64,000 nucleotides of DNA, taken from assembly GCF_903970965.1 (NCBI RefSeq), contig NZ_CAJCKW010000005.1, positions 62,001 to 126,000 of the forward strand. The letters are read 5' to 3'. Under the pieces are notes generated by a model that was given only the letters and a program-made list of their open reading frames with translations, was not told the DNA's origin and made no database searches. This document shows positions 8,794-17,496 of this stretch, piece after piece. Position 1 is the stretch's first letter, and each line of letters begins with the position of its first letter. The position numbers were made by a program, and so were the translations under genes. Source of the stretch: Aureimonas sp. ME7. Its GTDB lineage: Bacteria > Pseudomonadota > Alphaproteobacteria > Rhizobiales > Rhizobiaceae.

Positions 8794-10221
8794 TCAGGCG
8801 CCGTAGCCGACGACGCCCTTGATCTCCAGGAACTCCGCCAGCCCCCACTCGCCGTATTCGCGCCCGTTACCGGACTGCTTGTAGCCGCCGAACGGGGCAC
8901 CCGCGTCCCAGGCCGGGTGGTTGATATAGACGTTGCCCGAGCGCATTCGCCGCGCGATGGAGCGCGCGCGTTCCAGATCCGATGACTGGACGTAGGAAGC
9001 GAGCCCGTAGACCGTATCGTTGGCGATGCGAACGGCCTCCTCCTCGCCGTCATAGGGGATGATCGAAAGAACCGGGCCGAAGATCTCCTCGCGCGCGATC
9101 GTCATCGACGGATCGACATGGGAGAAGACGGTCGGGCGCACGAACCAGCCGCGGTTGCAGTTTTCGGGCCGGCCGGGACCGCCGGCGGCGAGCGTCGCGC
9201 CCTCGCGCAACGCGGTCTCGATCAGCGCCTGGATCTTGTCGAACTGCACTTCGCTGACCACCGGCCCCATGGTGGTTCCTTCCGCATCGGCCGGGCCGAC
9301 GACATGGGCGCTCGCCGCGCGCGCCGCGATGGCCGCGGCCTCGTCGTGGCGGTCGCGCGGCACGAGCATGCGTGTGGGCGCGTTGCAGCTCTGGCCGCTA
9401 TTGCCGAAGCAGGAGTTGGCGCCCTTGGTCACGGCGGTCTCGAAGTCGGCGTCGGCCAAGAGGATGTTGGCGGACTTGCCGCCGAGTTCCTGATGCACGC
9501 GCTTGATCGTGTCCGCGCTCGCCTTGGCGATCTGGATGCCGGCGCGCGTCGAGCCGGTGAACGAGATCATGTCGACCTCGGGATGGACGGAAAGCGCCGC
9601 GCCCGCCTCCGGCCCGTCGCCGTTGACGAGGTTGAAGACGCCGGGCGGCGTTCTCGCCTCCTCCATGATCTCGGCAAACAGGATCGCGTCGAGCGGCGCA
9701 ATCTCGGAGGGCTTCAGCACCATGGTGCAACCCGCCGCGATCGCCGGCGCCACCTTGCAGGCGATCTGGTTGATCGGCCAGTTCCACGGCGTGATCAGCC
9801 CGACGACGCCGATCGCCTCGCGCAGGATGCGCGTCGTGCCCTGCGCCTCCTCGAAGCGAAACGTGTCCAAAACCTCGATCATCTTTTCCAGATGCAGCTT
9901 TCCCATCGCGGCCTGCGAAGCGTGCGACATGGCGAGCGGCGCGCCCATCTCGCGCGAGATCACCTCCGCCATCTCGTCGTAGCGGCGCATGTACGCCGCC
10001 AGAATGCGGCGCAAGAGAGCCTGTCGCTCGGCGGGCGCCGAGGCAGCGAAGGCAGGGAAGGCGCGCCGGGCGGCCGCCACGGCGCGATCGATATCGGCGG
10101 CGCCGCCCATCGCGATCTCGGCGAAGGCTTCCTCGGTGGACGGATCGAGAACGGGAAGCGTGCGGGAGGAAAGCGGTGCGACCCACGCGCCATCGATGAA
10201 GAACTGAAGGGCATTCGTCAT
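8794..10221 (-). CDS. NAD(P)-dependent aldehyde dehydrogenase
   Basis: A 475-residue aldehyde dehydrogenase of normal family length. Key residues are the oxyanion-hole Asn in TPWNWP (N147), the general base Glu in HQELGGKS (E245) and the nucleophile Cys in GNSGQSC (C279). Further standard motifs are FTGSTRAG and, near the end, APFGGYKQSGNGRE. It would oxidise an aldehyde to its acid in the cytoplasm, plausibly the product of the aminotransferase next door. The start at 10221 (MTNALQFFIDG) matches the usual family N-terminus; the open frame upstream adds a basic, unlike extension. It lies on the same strand as the LysR gene. The true substrate is not determined. Confidence 0.9.
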   Translation of the reverse strand: MTNALQFFIDGAWVAPLSSRTLPVLDPSTEEAFAEIAMGGAADIDRAVAAARRAFPAFAASAPAERQALLRRILAAYMRRYDEMAEVISREMGAPLAMSHASQAAMGKLHLEKMIEVLDTFRFEEAQGTTRILREAIGVVGLITPWNWPINQIACKVAPAIAAGCTMVLKPSEIAPLDAILFAEIMEEARTPPGVFNLVNGDGPEAGAALSVHPEVDMISFTGSTRAGIQIAKASADTIKRVHQELGGKSANILLADADFETAVTKGANSCFGNSGQSCNAPTRMLVPRDRHDEAAAIAARAASAHVVGPADAEGTTMGPVVSEVQFDKIQALIETALREGATLAAGGPGRPENCNRGWFVRPTVFSHVDPSMTIAREEIFGPVLSIIPYDGEEEAVRIANDTVYGLASYVQSSDLERARSIARRMRSGNVYINHPAWDAGAPFGGYKQSGNGREYGEWGLAEFLEIKGVVGYGA

Positions 10222-10333
10222 GGGGAATCCGTGAAACGGGTGGGGAAAGGGGCAGCGCCGGCGCGGGTGCGAAACTCGGGCGCTCCGCAAACTTGACAGG
10301 CGCAACGGCGCCTTGTCCAGCCCGCTCCGGACT

Positions 10334-11293
10334 TCAGTTTCGAACGCGCGCCGCGCGAAGGGCGCCGGCCAGGTGCAGTTCGGGATACTTGGCGTCGATC
10401 GTCGCGAGCTCGTGGCTCACCTCCGCCGCGATCCAGTCCCGGACCGCCGTGACCGCCGGTCGCGCAGGCCGATCCCGGGCGCGTACGAGTTGGCAGGAGC
10501 GCCCGGTGATCCGCATCTTCGCCGAAGCCGGCACGAGAGCGTCGACGCAAAGCCAGTGCGCCACGACACTGAGCCAGCCCAGCGCGATGCCTTGGCCCAG
10601 AAGCGCCGCCTGCACGACGATCGTATAGTCCGAGAAGGCCAGCGAGTGCCCGGTCTGGAAGGCGCCGGTGAAGTCCACGAGGTTGGACCAGTCCGGCTGC
10701 GCGCTCGACAGGTTGATGATGGCCTCGCTGTCGGTCGGCAGGCGTCCGTCGCGCAACTGGTCGCGATAGGCCGCGCTGCAGATCGGGAGGAGCACCTCGG
10801 GTGCGAGGAACAGAACCTCGTGATCGGCCCCGAACGCATCGAACCGCATCCCGAGATCCACCTCGTCCACCGCGCCGCCGAGCGCGCCGGGGACGAGCTG
10901 GAAGCGAAGATCCACATGCGGCAGATCCTGTTGGAACCGGTTGAAGCGCGGCATCAGCCAATGGGTTGTGAAGGCCGTGGACACCGACAGGGTGACGCTC
11001 TGGCTGCCACTCTGCCGCCGGGCGATCTCTTCCAGTGCCGCCTCAATCCCCCGGAAGCTCTGCGAGATGCCGTCGAACAGGATGGTTCCGTTTTCGCTGA
11101 GCGTGTTGCCCGTGGCGGAGCGATGTATCAGCCGCGTGCCGAGATGGTCCTCCAAGCGCCCGATCATGCGGCTGACGGCGGGTGGGGTGACCGAAAGCTC
11201 CGTCGCGGCCTTGGCGAACGAACCGCAACGTACCGCCGCTTCGAAGGCCAGGAGCGTGTTCATGGAAGGGACGAGGCGGCGAAGCGAGGGCAT
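10334..11293 (-). CDS. LysR-family transcriptional regulator
   Basis: A LysR regulator of about 319 residues. The winged helix-turn-helix spans about residues 10-65 (NTLLAFEAAVRCGSFAKAA, then LSVTPPAVSRMIGRLEDHLG), followed by a periplasmic-binding-like effector domain. The N-terminus resembles the GcvA-type subgroup. It is divergent from the ABC transporter/oxidase operon starting at 11510 and probably regulates it. The start is uncertain: ATG at 11293 (MPSLRRLVP) or ATG at 11311 (MELQNV); neither has a strong ribosome-binding site. A TTACA-TTT-TGTAA repeat overlaps this start, which could allow self-repression. Confidence 0.88.
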   Translation of the reverse strand: MPSLRRLVPSMNTLLAFEAAVRCGSFAKAATELSVTPPAVSRMIGRLEDHLGTRLIHRSATGNTLSENGTILFDGISQSFRGIEAALEEIARRQSGSQSVTLSVSTAFTTHWLMPRFNRFQQDLPHVDLRFQLVPGALGGAVDEVDLGMRFDAFGADHEVLFLAPEVLLPICSAAYRDQLRDGRLPTDSEAIINLSSAQPDWSNLVDFTGAFQTGHSLAFSDYTIVVQAALLGQGIALGWLSVVAHWLCVDALVPASAKMRITGRSCQLVRARDRPARPAVTAVRDWIAAEVSHELATIDAKYPELHLAGALRAARVRN

Positions 11294-11345
11294 TACATTT
11301 TGTAACTCCATGCGGCACAATTATGCAATTGCGTCGCTGGCGACG
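11293..11345. promoter_or_regulatory. Two small inverted repeats in the LysR/ABC divergent region
   Basis: TTACA-TTT-TGTAA lies at 11293-11305, and CGTCGC-TG-GCGACG at 11332-11345 with partly symmetric AT-rich flanks. Both sit where a LysR protein usually binds, between its own gene and the divergent operon it controls. They are candidate operators only; no promoter hexamers could be assigned with confidence. Confidence 0.35.
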
Positions 11346-11509
11346 ATTTGTTCATCTGTAGAAGAAATGAGGTTCCGAACACAAAGTTTCGGGTCATTTT
11401 CAACCGAACGAGCCTCCCTTCGCGCAAAGAAGCGCGCTGGGTGGCGGCGTCCGACTTCGCTGCAACGCGGCACGAAAAGTCATCCATCGCAACGACGAGG
11501 TCCAGCCAT

Positions 11510-12589
11510 ATGCAGATACGCGAACGGGTGGGAGTGGAGATCGAGGGGGCGACGAGGCAGTACGGAAAGTATCTGGCGCTCGACAACCTTTCCTTGTCCG
11601 TCGCCCCCGGCGAGTTCGTGTCGCTGCTCGGCCCCTCGGGTTCTGGCAAAAGCACGCTCCTCGGCATTTTGGGCGGCTTCGTGACGCCGACGGCTGGCCG
11701 CGTGCATATCGGCGGGCAGGACGTTACGTTCACCCCGCCGCACAAACGCGACATCGGCGTCGTCTTCCAGAACTACGCCCTGTTCCCGCATCTGACGGTG
11801 GGCGAGAACGTCGCCTTTCCGCTGCGCGCCCGGCGCATCCCGAAGGCCGAGTGGCCTGCCAAGGTGCGCGACGCCTTGGCGATGGTCGAGCTGTCGGGCT
11901 ACGAGGACCGGCGCATCTCCGCCATGTCGGGCGGCCAGCGCCAGCGCGTGGCGCTCGCCCGCGCCATGGTGTTCGAGCCGCGCCTGATCCTTATGGACGA
12001 GCCGCTATCCGCGCTCGACAAGCAGCTTCGCGAAACCATGCAGATCGAGTTGCGCGAGCTCCATGGCAAGCTCGGCGCCACCACGATCTACGTCACCCAC
12101 GACCAGCGCGAGGCGCTCACCATGAGCGACCGCGTGGCGATCCTGTCGGACGGCAAGCTCGTCCAGGTCGATGCGCCCCAGCAGTTGCACGATCATCCGG
12201 CGGACGCCTTCGTCGCCCGCTTCATCGGCGAAGCGACGCTGGTGCCCGCCCGGCGGCTGGACGAGCGGACGGTGGAGGTGGCCGGCACCCCGATCGTTTC
12301 CGCCCGGCCGATCCCCGAGAACGGCCCCCTGTTTCTCGCCGTCCATACCGAGAAACTGCTGGTGGACGGCGGCGCGGCCGGCACGAACCGCATTACCGGC
12401 ACGGTCGGAGACGTGATCTACCAGGGCGAATCCCTTCGCGTCGGGATCGACCTTCCCGGCGGCGCGCGGCTCGCCCTTCGCCAGCCGAGCCACCACCTCG
12501 CGCGCGCCGCGATCCCCGAGCGCGGCCAGCCGATCACCCTTTCCCTTCACCCCGAGGACGTCATCGTCGTCCCGGAAAAGCGCGGCTGA
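11510..12589 (+). CDS. Polyamine-type ABC transporter ATPase (PotA/PotG-like)
   Basis: A 359-residue ATPase subunit of a spermidine/putrescine-class importer. Walker A is GPSGSGKST (41-49), the Q-loop is in VVFQNYALFPHLTV, the signature is SGGQRQRVALARA (from 140), Walker B is LILMDEP (159-165) and the H-loop His is at 197. A C-terminal TOBE region (about 280-359) is present, as in PotA/PotG. It would energise the permeases encoded at 15842 and 16711. The start at 11510 follows a GAGG site nine bases upstream; the longer open frame starting at 11348 is probably leader. It is the first gene of the operon facing the LysR gene. Confidence 0.92.
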   Translation: MQIRERVGVEIEGATRQYGKYLALDNLSLSVAPGEFVSLLGPSGSGKSTLLGILGGFVTPTAGRVHIGGQDVTFTPPHKRDIGVVFQNYALFPHLTVGENVAFPLRARRIPKAEWPAKVRDALAMVELSGYEDRRISAMSGGQRQRVALARAMVFEPRLILMDEPLSALDKQLRETMQIELRELHGKLGATTIYVTHDQREALTMSDRVAILSDGKLVQVDAPQQLHDHPADAFVARFIGEATLVPARRLDERTVEVAGTPIVSARPIPENGPLFLAVHTEKLLVDGGAAGTNRITGTVGDVIYQGESLRVGIDLPGGARLALRQPSHHLARAAIPERGQPITLSLHPEDVIVVPEKRG

Positions 12590-12626
12590 CCTCCAGCCCC
12601 ATCCCAACCGCAACAGGAACGACAAG

Positions 12627-13358
12627 ATGGCATTCGAGCGGTTCAAGGTCCTCACCTTCGACGTCGTCGGCACCCTCATCGACTTCGAGAAGGGCGTCCT
12701 CGACAGCGTCCGGGCGCTCAACCCCGATGCCGCCAAGGATCTGTCGGACGACGACATCTTCAAGCCGTATGTGGAAGGCCGCGACCTCTTTCCCGGCCGC
12801 TCCAGCCAGGCGATGGCCGACGTCTATCGGCATCTGGCCGGCAAGCTCGGCCTCGACGCCGCCGACAACACGGCCGCCAGCTTCCAAGCGCGCATCCTGC
12901 AGCACCCCGCCTTCCCGGACTCCGTCGAGGCCTTGAAGCGCCTGCGCTCGCGCTTCCGGCTGGTCGCGATGACCAACGCCGACCGCGTCACCTTCCAGAG
13001 CTATTCGCACACGCTGGACAACCCGTTCCACGACAGCGTGACCGCGGACGAGGCGGGCACGCCGAAGCCCAGCCCCCTGTTCTTCGCCTTCAACCGCGGT
13101 CGGCAGTCCGCTCACGGCTTCAAGCAGGAGGAAATCCTCCACGTCGCGCAGAGCCAGTATCACGACATCGGCGTCGCCCGCGAGCTTGGCTACAAGGTAT
13201 GTTGGATCGAGCGGCGCCAGGGGCAGAAGGGTTTTGGCGGCTCGCCCGTGCCGCCGCAGGTGACCAAGCCCGACTTCCACTTCTCGACGCTGGCTCAGCT
13301 CGCGGACGCGATCGAGGCAGAAGCGGGCACGGCCGTCCCGAACCGGGCCGCCGCGTAA
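12627..13358 (+). CDS. HAD-superfamily hydrolase (haloacid dehalogenase type II-like)
   Basis: A 243-residue HAD-fold protein. Motif I is FDVVGTLID (nucleophile D12) and, unlike phosphatases, lacks the second Asp at +2. That pattern is typical of 2-haloacid dehalogenases. Motif II is in AMTNADR, and a Lys in AGTPKPSP fits motif III. The motif IV region (AQSQYHDIGVARELGYKVCWI) is also dehalogenase-like. Its stop overlaps the start of the FAD oxidase gene (TAATG), so the two are coupled. The role in a polyamine-type operon is unclear: it may hydrolyse a side product, a phosphate ester or a halogenated acid. Substrate is not assigned. Confidence 0.8.
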   Translation: MAFERFKVLTFDVVGTLIDFEKGVLDSVRALNPDAAKDLSDDDIFKPYVEGRDLFPGRSSQAMADVYRHLAGKLGLDAADNTAASFQARILQHPAFPDSVEALKRLRSRFRLVAMTNADRVTFQSYSHTLDNPFHDSVTADEAGTPKPSPLFFAFNRGRQSAHGFKQEEILHVAQSQYHDIGVARELGYKVCWIERRQGQKGFGGSPVPPQVTKPDFHFSTLAQLADAIEAEAGTAVPNRAAA

Positions 13359-14674
13359 TGGACGCGGGGACGGCTCGTTTCCCGATGAACTGGCCGTCCT
13401 CGCTCTGGGCGGAAACCGCCCTGCCCCTTTCGAGTACCGTGGCCGGGCTCGAAGGCGACCACGCGGCGGACGTCGTGATCGTGGGGGCCGGATATACCGG
13501 CCTTTGCGCGGCGCTTCGGGTGGCCGAGCGCGGTCTCAAACCCGTCGTGATCGATGCCAACGCGGTCGGCTGGGGTGCCAGCGGGCGCAACGGGGGCGTC
13601 GTTTCCACCAAGTTTCGCGTATCCCTGCCGGGCGTCGCGCGCAGCCACGGCGTCGAGATGGCGCGGCGCATGTACGAGCTCGGCCACGACGCGGTGGCCG
13701 AAGTGGAACGCCTCGTCGAAACCCATGAGATCGAGGCTGCCGACTTCCGTCTTTGCGGCAACCTGCGCTGCGCCCACAACGAGGTGGCGATGCGCGGAAT
13801 CGCCGACGAAGCCGAGATCATGGCCAAGACCTTCGGCGACCGGTCGATCCGCGTTCTCGATCGCGAGGAAGTCGCGGCCGAAACCGGCTCGCGCGACTTC
13901 GTCGGCGGCACGCTCGGCACCCATTCCGGCGCCATCCATCCCCTGAACTACGCACGGGGGCTGGCGCGGGCGCTTCTGCGCAAGGGAGGTGCGATCTTCG
14001 AGGAAACGCCGGCCCTTTCGATCGAGCGCACCGGCGCCGGCATCGCCGTGACCACGCCGAAAGGCCGTGTCTCGGCCCGCCACCTGATCCTGGCGACCAA
14101 CGGCTACAGCGACCTGACGCCCGCGACCGGCCCCGTGCGACGCGCCGTCATCCCCTTCCGCAGCGCGATGGTCGCGACCGCGCCGATGGGCGACAACCTG
14201 TTCGCCACCGTGATGACCGAGCGCCGCTCCTATAGCGAGACCCGGCGCATGATGCGCTGGTTCCGCCCCTTCGGAAGCCGCATGATCTTCGGCGGGCGCG
14301 GCGCCTTCGGCAAGGCGGACAGCCAACCCGCCTTTGCGGCGCTGGAAAAGGCGATGGTGCAGATCTTCCCCCAGCTGGAAGGAACGCCGATCACCCATCG
14401 CTGGTCCGGCCTCGTCGCCATGACCCTCGACAGCCTGCCCCAGGTCGGCCGCGTCGACGAGCGGACCGCCTTCGCCATGGGCTACAACGGCACGGGAATC
14501 GCGATGGCGAGCCTGATGGGCGGCCGCGTCGCGGATCTCGCCCTCGGCGACACGCCGGAACTTGCCCTTCTGGCCGCGCCCGCGCCGAAGAACGTGCCCT
14601 TCTACGCCATCCGGGAGCCGGCCGTGCGCGCGGTCGCCGGCTGGTACCAGTTCCTGGATGCGATCGGACGCTGA
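13358..14674 (+). CDS. FAD-dependent amine oxidoreductase (PuuB/DAO-like)
   Basis: A 438-residue flavoprotein of the DAO family. The dinucleotide-binding motif VIVGAGYTGLCAA is at about 40-52, followed by WGASGRNGG (72-80), a hallmark of gamma-glutamylputrescine oxidase-like and related amine oxidases. The C-terminal flavin site contains AFAMGYNGTGIAMASLMG. It should oxidise a secondary or primary amine to an aldehyde with release of peroxide. The ATG at 13358 overlaps the previous stop. The gene precedes the transporter binding protein and permeases, which supports uptake and oxidation of one amine substrate. No glutamylputrescine synthetase is in the window, so a PuuB role is uncertain. Confidence 0.87.
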   Translation: MDAGTARFPMNWPSSLWAETALPLSSTVAGLEGDHAADVVIVGAGYTGLCAALRVAERGLKPVVIDANAVGWGASGRNGGVVSTKFRVSLPGVARSHGVEMARRMYELGHDAVAEVERLVETHEIEAADFRLCGNLRCAHNEVAMRGIADEAEIMAKTFGDRSIRVLDREEVAAETGSRDFVGGTLGTHSGAIHPLNYARGLARALLRKGGAIFEETPALSIERTGAGIAVTTPKGRVSARHLILATNGYSDLTPATGPVRRAVIPFRSAMVATAPMGDNLFATVMTERRSYSETRRMMRWFRPFGSRMIFGGRGAFGKADSQPAFAALEKAMVQIFPQLEGTPITHRWSGLVAMTLDSLPQVGRVDERTAFAMGYNGTGIAMASLMGGRVADLALGDTPELALLAAPAPKNVPFYAIREPAVRAVAGWYQFLDAIGR

Positions 14675-14723
14675 TCGCCATCCATCCACCCCCAACGACG
14701 CCAGCGACACCAGGAGACATGCC

Positions 14724-15770
14724 ATGACAGCATTGAAACGCCTTCTCGCCGCGGGAACCGTCATCGCGCTCGGCGCGGGCGCCGTCGCCCCGGCCCTCGC
14801 GGCCGGACAGGTCACGTTCGTTTCGCAAGGGGGCGCCTATCAGGAAGCCCAGACCAAGGCGATCCTCGACCCGGCCGCCAAGGAACTCGGCATCACAATC
14901 AACCAGGATTCGGCTCCCGACGCCTGGCCGAGCATCAAGACGCAAGGCGAAACCGGCAAGCCGATCTGGGACGTGGTGGACACGCCGCCCGCCAACTGCG
15001 TTCGCGGCGGCAAGGCCGGGCTGATCGAGACGCTCGACTTCTCGAAGATCCCGAACGCGCAAAGCATGCCGGACGCCTACAAGACGCCCTATTCGGTGGC
15101 CTACGAGTTCTATTCCAGCGTTCTGGCCTACAACAAGGCCAATCTCGGCGACAAGATTCCCCAGACCTGGGCCGACTTCTGGAACGTCAAGGAGTTCCCC
15201 GGCACCCGTGCCCTGCGCAATCATCCGCATGTGACGTTGGAAGCCGCACTCCTCGCCGACGGCGTGCCGCGCGACAAGCTCTACCCGTTGGATGTCGACC
15301 GCGCCTTCAAGAAGCTGGAAGAGATCAAGCCGAACGTCACGGTGTGGTGGACCTCTGGCGGCCAGTCGGCGCAGCTTCTGGCCGATGGCGAAGTGGACAT
15401 GGCCATGGTCTGGAACGGGCGCGCCAGCGCCGTGATCAAGGACGTTCCCGACATCGCCTTCACCTTCAACGACGGGTTCCTGCAGAACACGCAGCTCTGC
15501 ATCCTCAAGAACGCGCCGAACCTAGAAACCGCGACGACCTTCCTCAACACAGCCGTTTCGCCCGAGCTTCAGGCCAACCTGCCGATGGAGATCGACTACG
15601 GCCCGGGCAACCCCGCCGCCTTCGACACTGGCAAGATCCCTGCCGAACGTGCGGCCGAACTGCCGAGCTCGCCCGAGAACGCAGCCAAGCAGACGCTGAT
15701 CTCCGACGAATGGTGGGCCTCGCCCGAAGGCGAAGCCGCCGAACAGCGCTGGCTGAAGTTCATCCAGTAA
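14724..15770 (+). CDS. Periplasmic polyamine-type ABC substrate-binding protein
   Basis: A 348-residue extracellular solute-binding protein of the PotD/PotF class. A Sec signal peptide is visible (basic MTALKRLL, hydrophobic core, cleavage near ALA-AG at about residue 27). The mature start VTFVSQGGAYQEAQ is typical of the family, and aromatic and acidic residues (WDVVD, VWWTSGG, MVWNGR) line the expected ligand cleft. The ATG at 14724 follows CAGGAG eight bases upstream. It feeds the permeases at 15842 and 16711 and the ATPase at 11510. The ligand could be putrescine, spermidine or a related amine, and sequence reading alone cannot choose. Confidence 0.9.
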   Translation: MTALKRLLAAGTVIALGAGAVAPALAAGQVTFVSQGGAYQEAQTKAILDPAAKELGITINQDSAPDAWPSIKTQGETGKPIWDVVDTPPANCVRGGKAGLIETLDFSKIPNAQSMPDAYKTPYSVAYEFYSSVLAYNKANLGDKIPQTWADFWNVKEFPGTRALRNHPHVTLEAALLADGVPRDKLYPLDVDRAFKKLEEIKPNVTVWWTSGGQSAQLLADGEVDMAMVWNGRASAVIKDVPDIAFTFNDGFLQNTQLCILKNAPNLETATTFLNTAVSPELQANLPMEIDYGPGNPAAFDTGKIPAERAAELPSSPENAAKQTLISDEWWASPEGEAAEQRWLKFIQ

Positions 15771-15782
15771 GACGACGCATCC

Positions 15783-15810
15783 CGCCGGGCCCGCTGCGAC
15801 GGGCCCGGCG
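15783..15810 (+). other. Perfect 11-bp GC-rich stem-loop between binding protein and permease genes
   Basis: CGCCGGGCCCG (15783-15793) pairs fully with CGGGCCCGGCG (15800-15810) around a six-base loop, with no T-run after it. Such structures after binding-protein genes often protect the upstream mRNA from 3' decay and raise binding protein over permease. That role is inferred from position. Confidence 0.65.
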
Positions 15811-15841
15811 CTTCCGCTCATTCCGAGATGCCGGAGACGCC

Positions 15842-16714
15842 ATGACCGCCCTTCGAGACGCCCATCAGGCCAAGCGCTTCGAGCGGCGCGAGCACGCGCT
15901 GATGACGCTTCTGGCGATGCCCGCCTTCGCCGTCGTGTTTTTTCTGCTCGTTCTGCCGCTCGGCTGGCTCGTCGCGCAGTCCTTCTGGGACAACGGTCCG
16001 TCGCTGAACCACTATATCCGGTTGTTCTCGGACCCGGTCTACTTCAACACCTTTCTCCTGACGTTCCGCATCAGCTTCATCGTCACCATCATCGCGCTCG
16101 TTCTCGCCTACCCCGTCGCCTATGTCGCGACGGTCGCCAAAGGCGTCTGGCGGGCGCTGATCCTCGCCTTCATCCTCGTGCCGTTCTGGACCAGCGTCCT
16201 CGTGCGCGCCTATGCCTGGCTGATCCTGCTTCAGCGCTCGGGCGTCGTGAACGGCACGCTTCGCGACATCGGGCTGATCCAGCAGCCTTTGTCGCTCGTC
16301 CACAACGAACTCGGCACGATCATCGCGACCGTCCACATCCTCCTGCCCTTCATGGTGCTGCCGTTGCAGGCGACCATGGCCAAGATCCCGCGCGATCTCC
16401 TGACCGCCGGCTCCAGCCTTGGCGGCAGCCCGCTGCATGTGTTCCGGCGCGTGTTCCTGCCCTTGTCGCTGCCCGGCATCATCGCAGGCTGCACGCTCGT
16501 TTTCGTCCTGTGCCTCGGCTTCTACATCACGCCGGAGCTGATGGGCGGCGGGCGCACGGTGATGGTGTCCATGGTGATCTCGCGCAACATCGAGCTGTAT
16601 CAGGCCTGGGGTGCGGCAAGCGCCGTCAGCGTCGTCCTTCTCGTCATCGTCGGGCTGATCTTCTGGACGGTCAGCCGCTTCCTGCCTCTCGACCGGGTGT
16701 TTTCGACGCGATGA
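15842..16714 (+). CDS. ABC transporter permease (PotB/PotH-like)
   Basis: A 290-residue inner-membrane permease with six predicted membrane segments. The binding-protein-dependent transport signature that contacts the ATPase is in LTAGSSLGGSPLHVFRRV (about residues 183-200). The long periplasmic loop near the N-terminus (QSFWDNGPSLNHYIRLF) matches PotB/PotH-type permeases. It is separated from the binding protein gene by a stem-loop, and its stop overlaps the next permease start (ATGA). It forms the heteromeric channel with the product of 16711-17496. Confidence 0.9.
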   Translation: MTALRDAHQAKRFERREHALMTLLAMPAFAVVFFLLVLPLGWLVAQSFWDNGPSLNHYIRLFSDPVYFNTFLLTFRISFIVTIIALVLAYPVAYVATVAKGVWRALILAFILVPFWTSVLVRAYAWLILLQRSGVVNGTLRDIGLIQQPLSLVHNELGTIIATVHILLPFMVLPLQATMAKIPRDLLTAGSSLGGSPLHVFRRVFLPLSLPGIIAGCTLVFVLCLGFYITPELMGGGRTVMVSMVISRNIELYQAWGAASAVSVVLLVIVGLIFWTVSRFLPLDRVFSTR

Positions 16715-17496
16715 ACCAGTCCGCCCCCTCCCGCGTGCTGACCTATGCGCTGGTCGGCCTCGTCCTCCTCTTCCTGATCCTGCCGATCGTCATCATCATT
16801 CCGATGTCGTTCTCGGACGCCCGGTTCCTGACCTTCCCGCCGCGCGTTTATTCCACGCGCTGGTACGAAGCGTTCTTCTCCAACCCGGCCTGGACGAGCG
16901 CCGCCAAGACGAGCTTCCTCGTCGCCGTGCTCGCCACGGTGGTCGCGACGCCCATCGGCGTCGCCGCGGCCTATGCGATCACCTATTCCTCGCTGCGCGT
17001 CATGAAACTGCTCCGGCTCCTCCTGATGCTGCCGCTGATGGTGCCGATCATCATCGTGGCGATCGGCGTGTTCCTGATCTACGCGCAGACCGGACTTCTT
17101 TCCTCCGTGCCCGGCCTCGTTCTGGCCGACACGATGCTCGGCATTCCCTTCGTCGTGCTCGCCGTGACGGCGGGTCTCCAGAGCTTCGACCACACGCAGG
17201 AAATGGTCGCCCGCTCGCTCGGCATGAACCGCCTGCGCGCCTTCATGACCGTGACCCTGCCGCAGATCCGTCCGAGCGTCATTTCGGGGGCGATCTTCGT
17301 CTTCATCTCCTCACTCGACGAGACGGTGGTTGCCCTCTTCATATCGGGAGGCGAGGTGCAGACGCTGACCAAGCGCATGTTCACCGCGCTGCGCGACGAG
17401 ATCGATCCGACGATCGCGGCGATCTCGACGCTCCTCACCGTCACGTCCTTCGCGCTGATCATGATCATCGGCCTGTTCCAGCGGAAGGCGGACTGA
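16711..17496 (+). CDS. ABC transporter permease (PotC/PotI-like)
   Basis: A 261-residue second permease of the polyamine-type importer, with about six membrane segments. The ATPase-contacting motif is in MVARSLGMNRLRAFMTVTLPQIRPSV (given here in two parts: MVARSLGMNRLRAF and MTVTLPQIRPSV). The GTP-free pattern and the N-terminal PMSFSDARFLTFPP resemble PotC/PotI. The ATG at 16711 overlaps the upstream stop, and the stop at 17494-17496 abuts the GTG start of the GMC oxidoreductase. Expression is therefore coupled from transporter to oxidoreductase. Confidence 0.9.
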   Translation: MNQSAPSRVLTYALVGLVLLFLILPIVIIIPMSFSDARFLTFPPRVYSTRWYEAFFSNPAWTSAAKTSFLVAVLATVVATPIGVAAAYAITYSSLRVMKLLRLLLMLPLMVPIIIVAIGVFLIYAQTGLLSSVPGLVLADTMLGIPFVVLAVTAGLQSFDHTQEMVARSLGMNRLRAFMTVTLPQIRPSVISGAIFVFISSLDETVVALFISGGEVQTLTKRMFTALRDEIDPTIAAISTLLTVTSFALIMIIGLFQRKAD

